Assembly: GCA_035528995.1 (NCBI GenBank)
Contig: DATKXO010000310.1
Coordinates: 1 to 5,667 of the forward strand
Reading direction: 5' to 3'
Origin: DATKXO01 sp035528995
GTDB lineage: Bacteria > Planctomycetota > Phycisphaerae > UBA1845
DNA length: 5,667 nt
Shown here: positions 5,348-5,667 of the stretch, in pieces
Layout of the letters: every line of letters starts with the position of its first letter
Numbering within the stretch: position 1 is the stretch's first letter
Notes under the pieces: generated by a model
The model's database searches: none
Told to the model about the DNA's origin: nothing
Seen by the model: only the letters and a program-made list of their open reading frames with translations
Made by a program: the position numbers and the translations under genes

Positions 5348-5667
5348 ATGAAAGTCAAACTTCAGTCCGACGATGATCCCATGGACCGCATCATCGAGCA
5401 CGTGGACACGATGATGAAGGAGATGATGGGCCAGAACTACTTCCGTAGTTCGAGTCCGGACTGCTGGCGGCCGGCCCTGAACGTGTACGACCTGCCGGAC
5501 CGATTCGTGGTGTGCGTGGAACTGGCCGGCGTGGATCGGGAGAAGATCGACGTGTCGGCCGAGCATGACAGCCTGTACATCCGCGGATGGCGGTCCAAGC
5601 CGTTGATCCCCGATTCGCCGGAGGAGGTCTCGGTGCACGTGATGGAGATCGACTCGGGCCGGTTTCA
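5348..5667 (+). CDS. Hsp20/alpha-crystallin small heat-shock protein, 3' end outside the window
   Basis: The frame starts at ATG 5348 and is still open at the right edge, giving 106 residues. Small heat-shock proteins are ATP-independent chaperones that form oligomers and hold unfolding proteins in the cytosol. The N-terminal arm (1-39) is polar and rich in Met and acidic residues (M-M-K-E-M-M at 22-27). The alpha-crystallin domain begins at W40 with W-R-P-A-L-N-V-Y-D-L-P, then V-E-L-A-G-V-D-R-E-K-I-D-V (57-69), L-Y-I-R-G-W-R (76-82) and V-H-V-M-E-I-D-S-G-R-F (96-106). The last segment is the usual E-R-x-x-G-x-F strand, with E-I-D in place of E-R. The final strands and the C-terminal I-x-I tail lie beyond the window. 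The gene is divergent from panB and has its own promoter and ribosome-binding site. Confidence 0.9.
   Translation, partial: MKVKLQSDDDPMDRIIEHVDTMMKEMMGQNYFRSSSPDCWRPALNVYDLPDRFVVCVELAGVDREKIDVSAEHDSLYIRGWRSKPLIPDSPEEVSVHVMEIDSGRF

Noticed and set aside
5005..5358. N-terminal extension of PanB by 118 residues up to an ATG at 5358
   Set aside because: The extra residues are Pro/Arg/His-rich, unlike PanB. They would run through the panB promoter and overlap the hsp20 start and leader.
4571..5638. A 355-codon - strand frame spanning panB and hsp20
   Set aside because: It overlaps two confidently identified genes in other frames, and its product is Arg/Pro/His-rich with no recognisable domain.

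Overview
This is a high-GC bacterial window with six protein-coding genes or gene fragments. The gene style points to Planctomycetota, possibly Phycisphaerae: a secreted protein built of pre-peptidase C-terminal (PPC) type repeats, a BFN/DUF151 protein whose start resembles planctomycete versions as I recall them, and a GHMP kinase closest to the kinase half of plant L-arabinokinase. The taxonomic guess is inference only.

Layout. Positions 1-111 hold the 3' tail of an IS256/Mutator-type transposase on the + strand, followed by the probable right end of the element near 144. Four genes then lie on the - strand. Read in transcription order they are panB (5004-4144), a bifunctional-nuclease-domain gene (about 4015-3623), the arabinokinase/galactokinase-like GHMP kinase (3570-2122) and a secreted three-repeat PPC-type protein (1576-122). 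The last gene runs into the IS end, which supplies its last codons and stop. At the right edge an Hsp20 small heat-shock gene starts at 5348 on the + strand, divergent from panB, and leaves the window unfinished.

Gaps. The two long gaps are 1577-2121 (leader and promoter of the secreted-protein gene, then about 365 bases with no convincing gene) and 5005-5347 (divergent promoters of panB and hsp20 plus the long hsp20 leader).

Expression signals. Four sigma70-like promoters can be read by eye, all with a 17-base spacer. panB and bfn lack a convincing Shine-Dalgarno site at the promoter-proximal start, and a GTG lies exactly 7 bases after the -10 in both, which suggests leaderless transcripts. 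The secreted-protein gene and hsp20 have strong Shine-Dalgarno sites and leaders of roughly 145-170 bases that can fold. The kinase gene has no visible promoter and is probably read through from bfn, 52-67 bases upstream.

The genes do not form one pathway: coenzyme A precursor synthesis (PanB), an uncharacterised BFN protein, sugar phosphorylation, a secreted protein and a chaperone. The most interesting points are the altered active-site motifs of the GHMP kinase, the leaderless pattern, and the IS end fused to the secreted-protein gene. I see no undescribed multi-gene system here.
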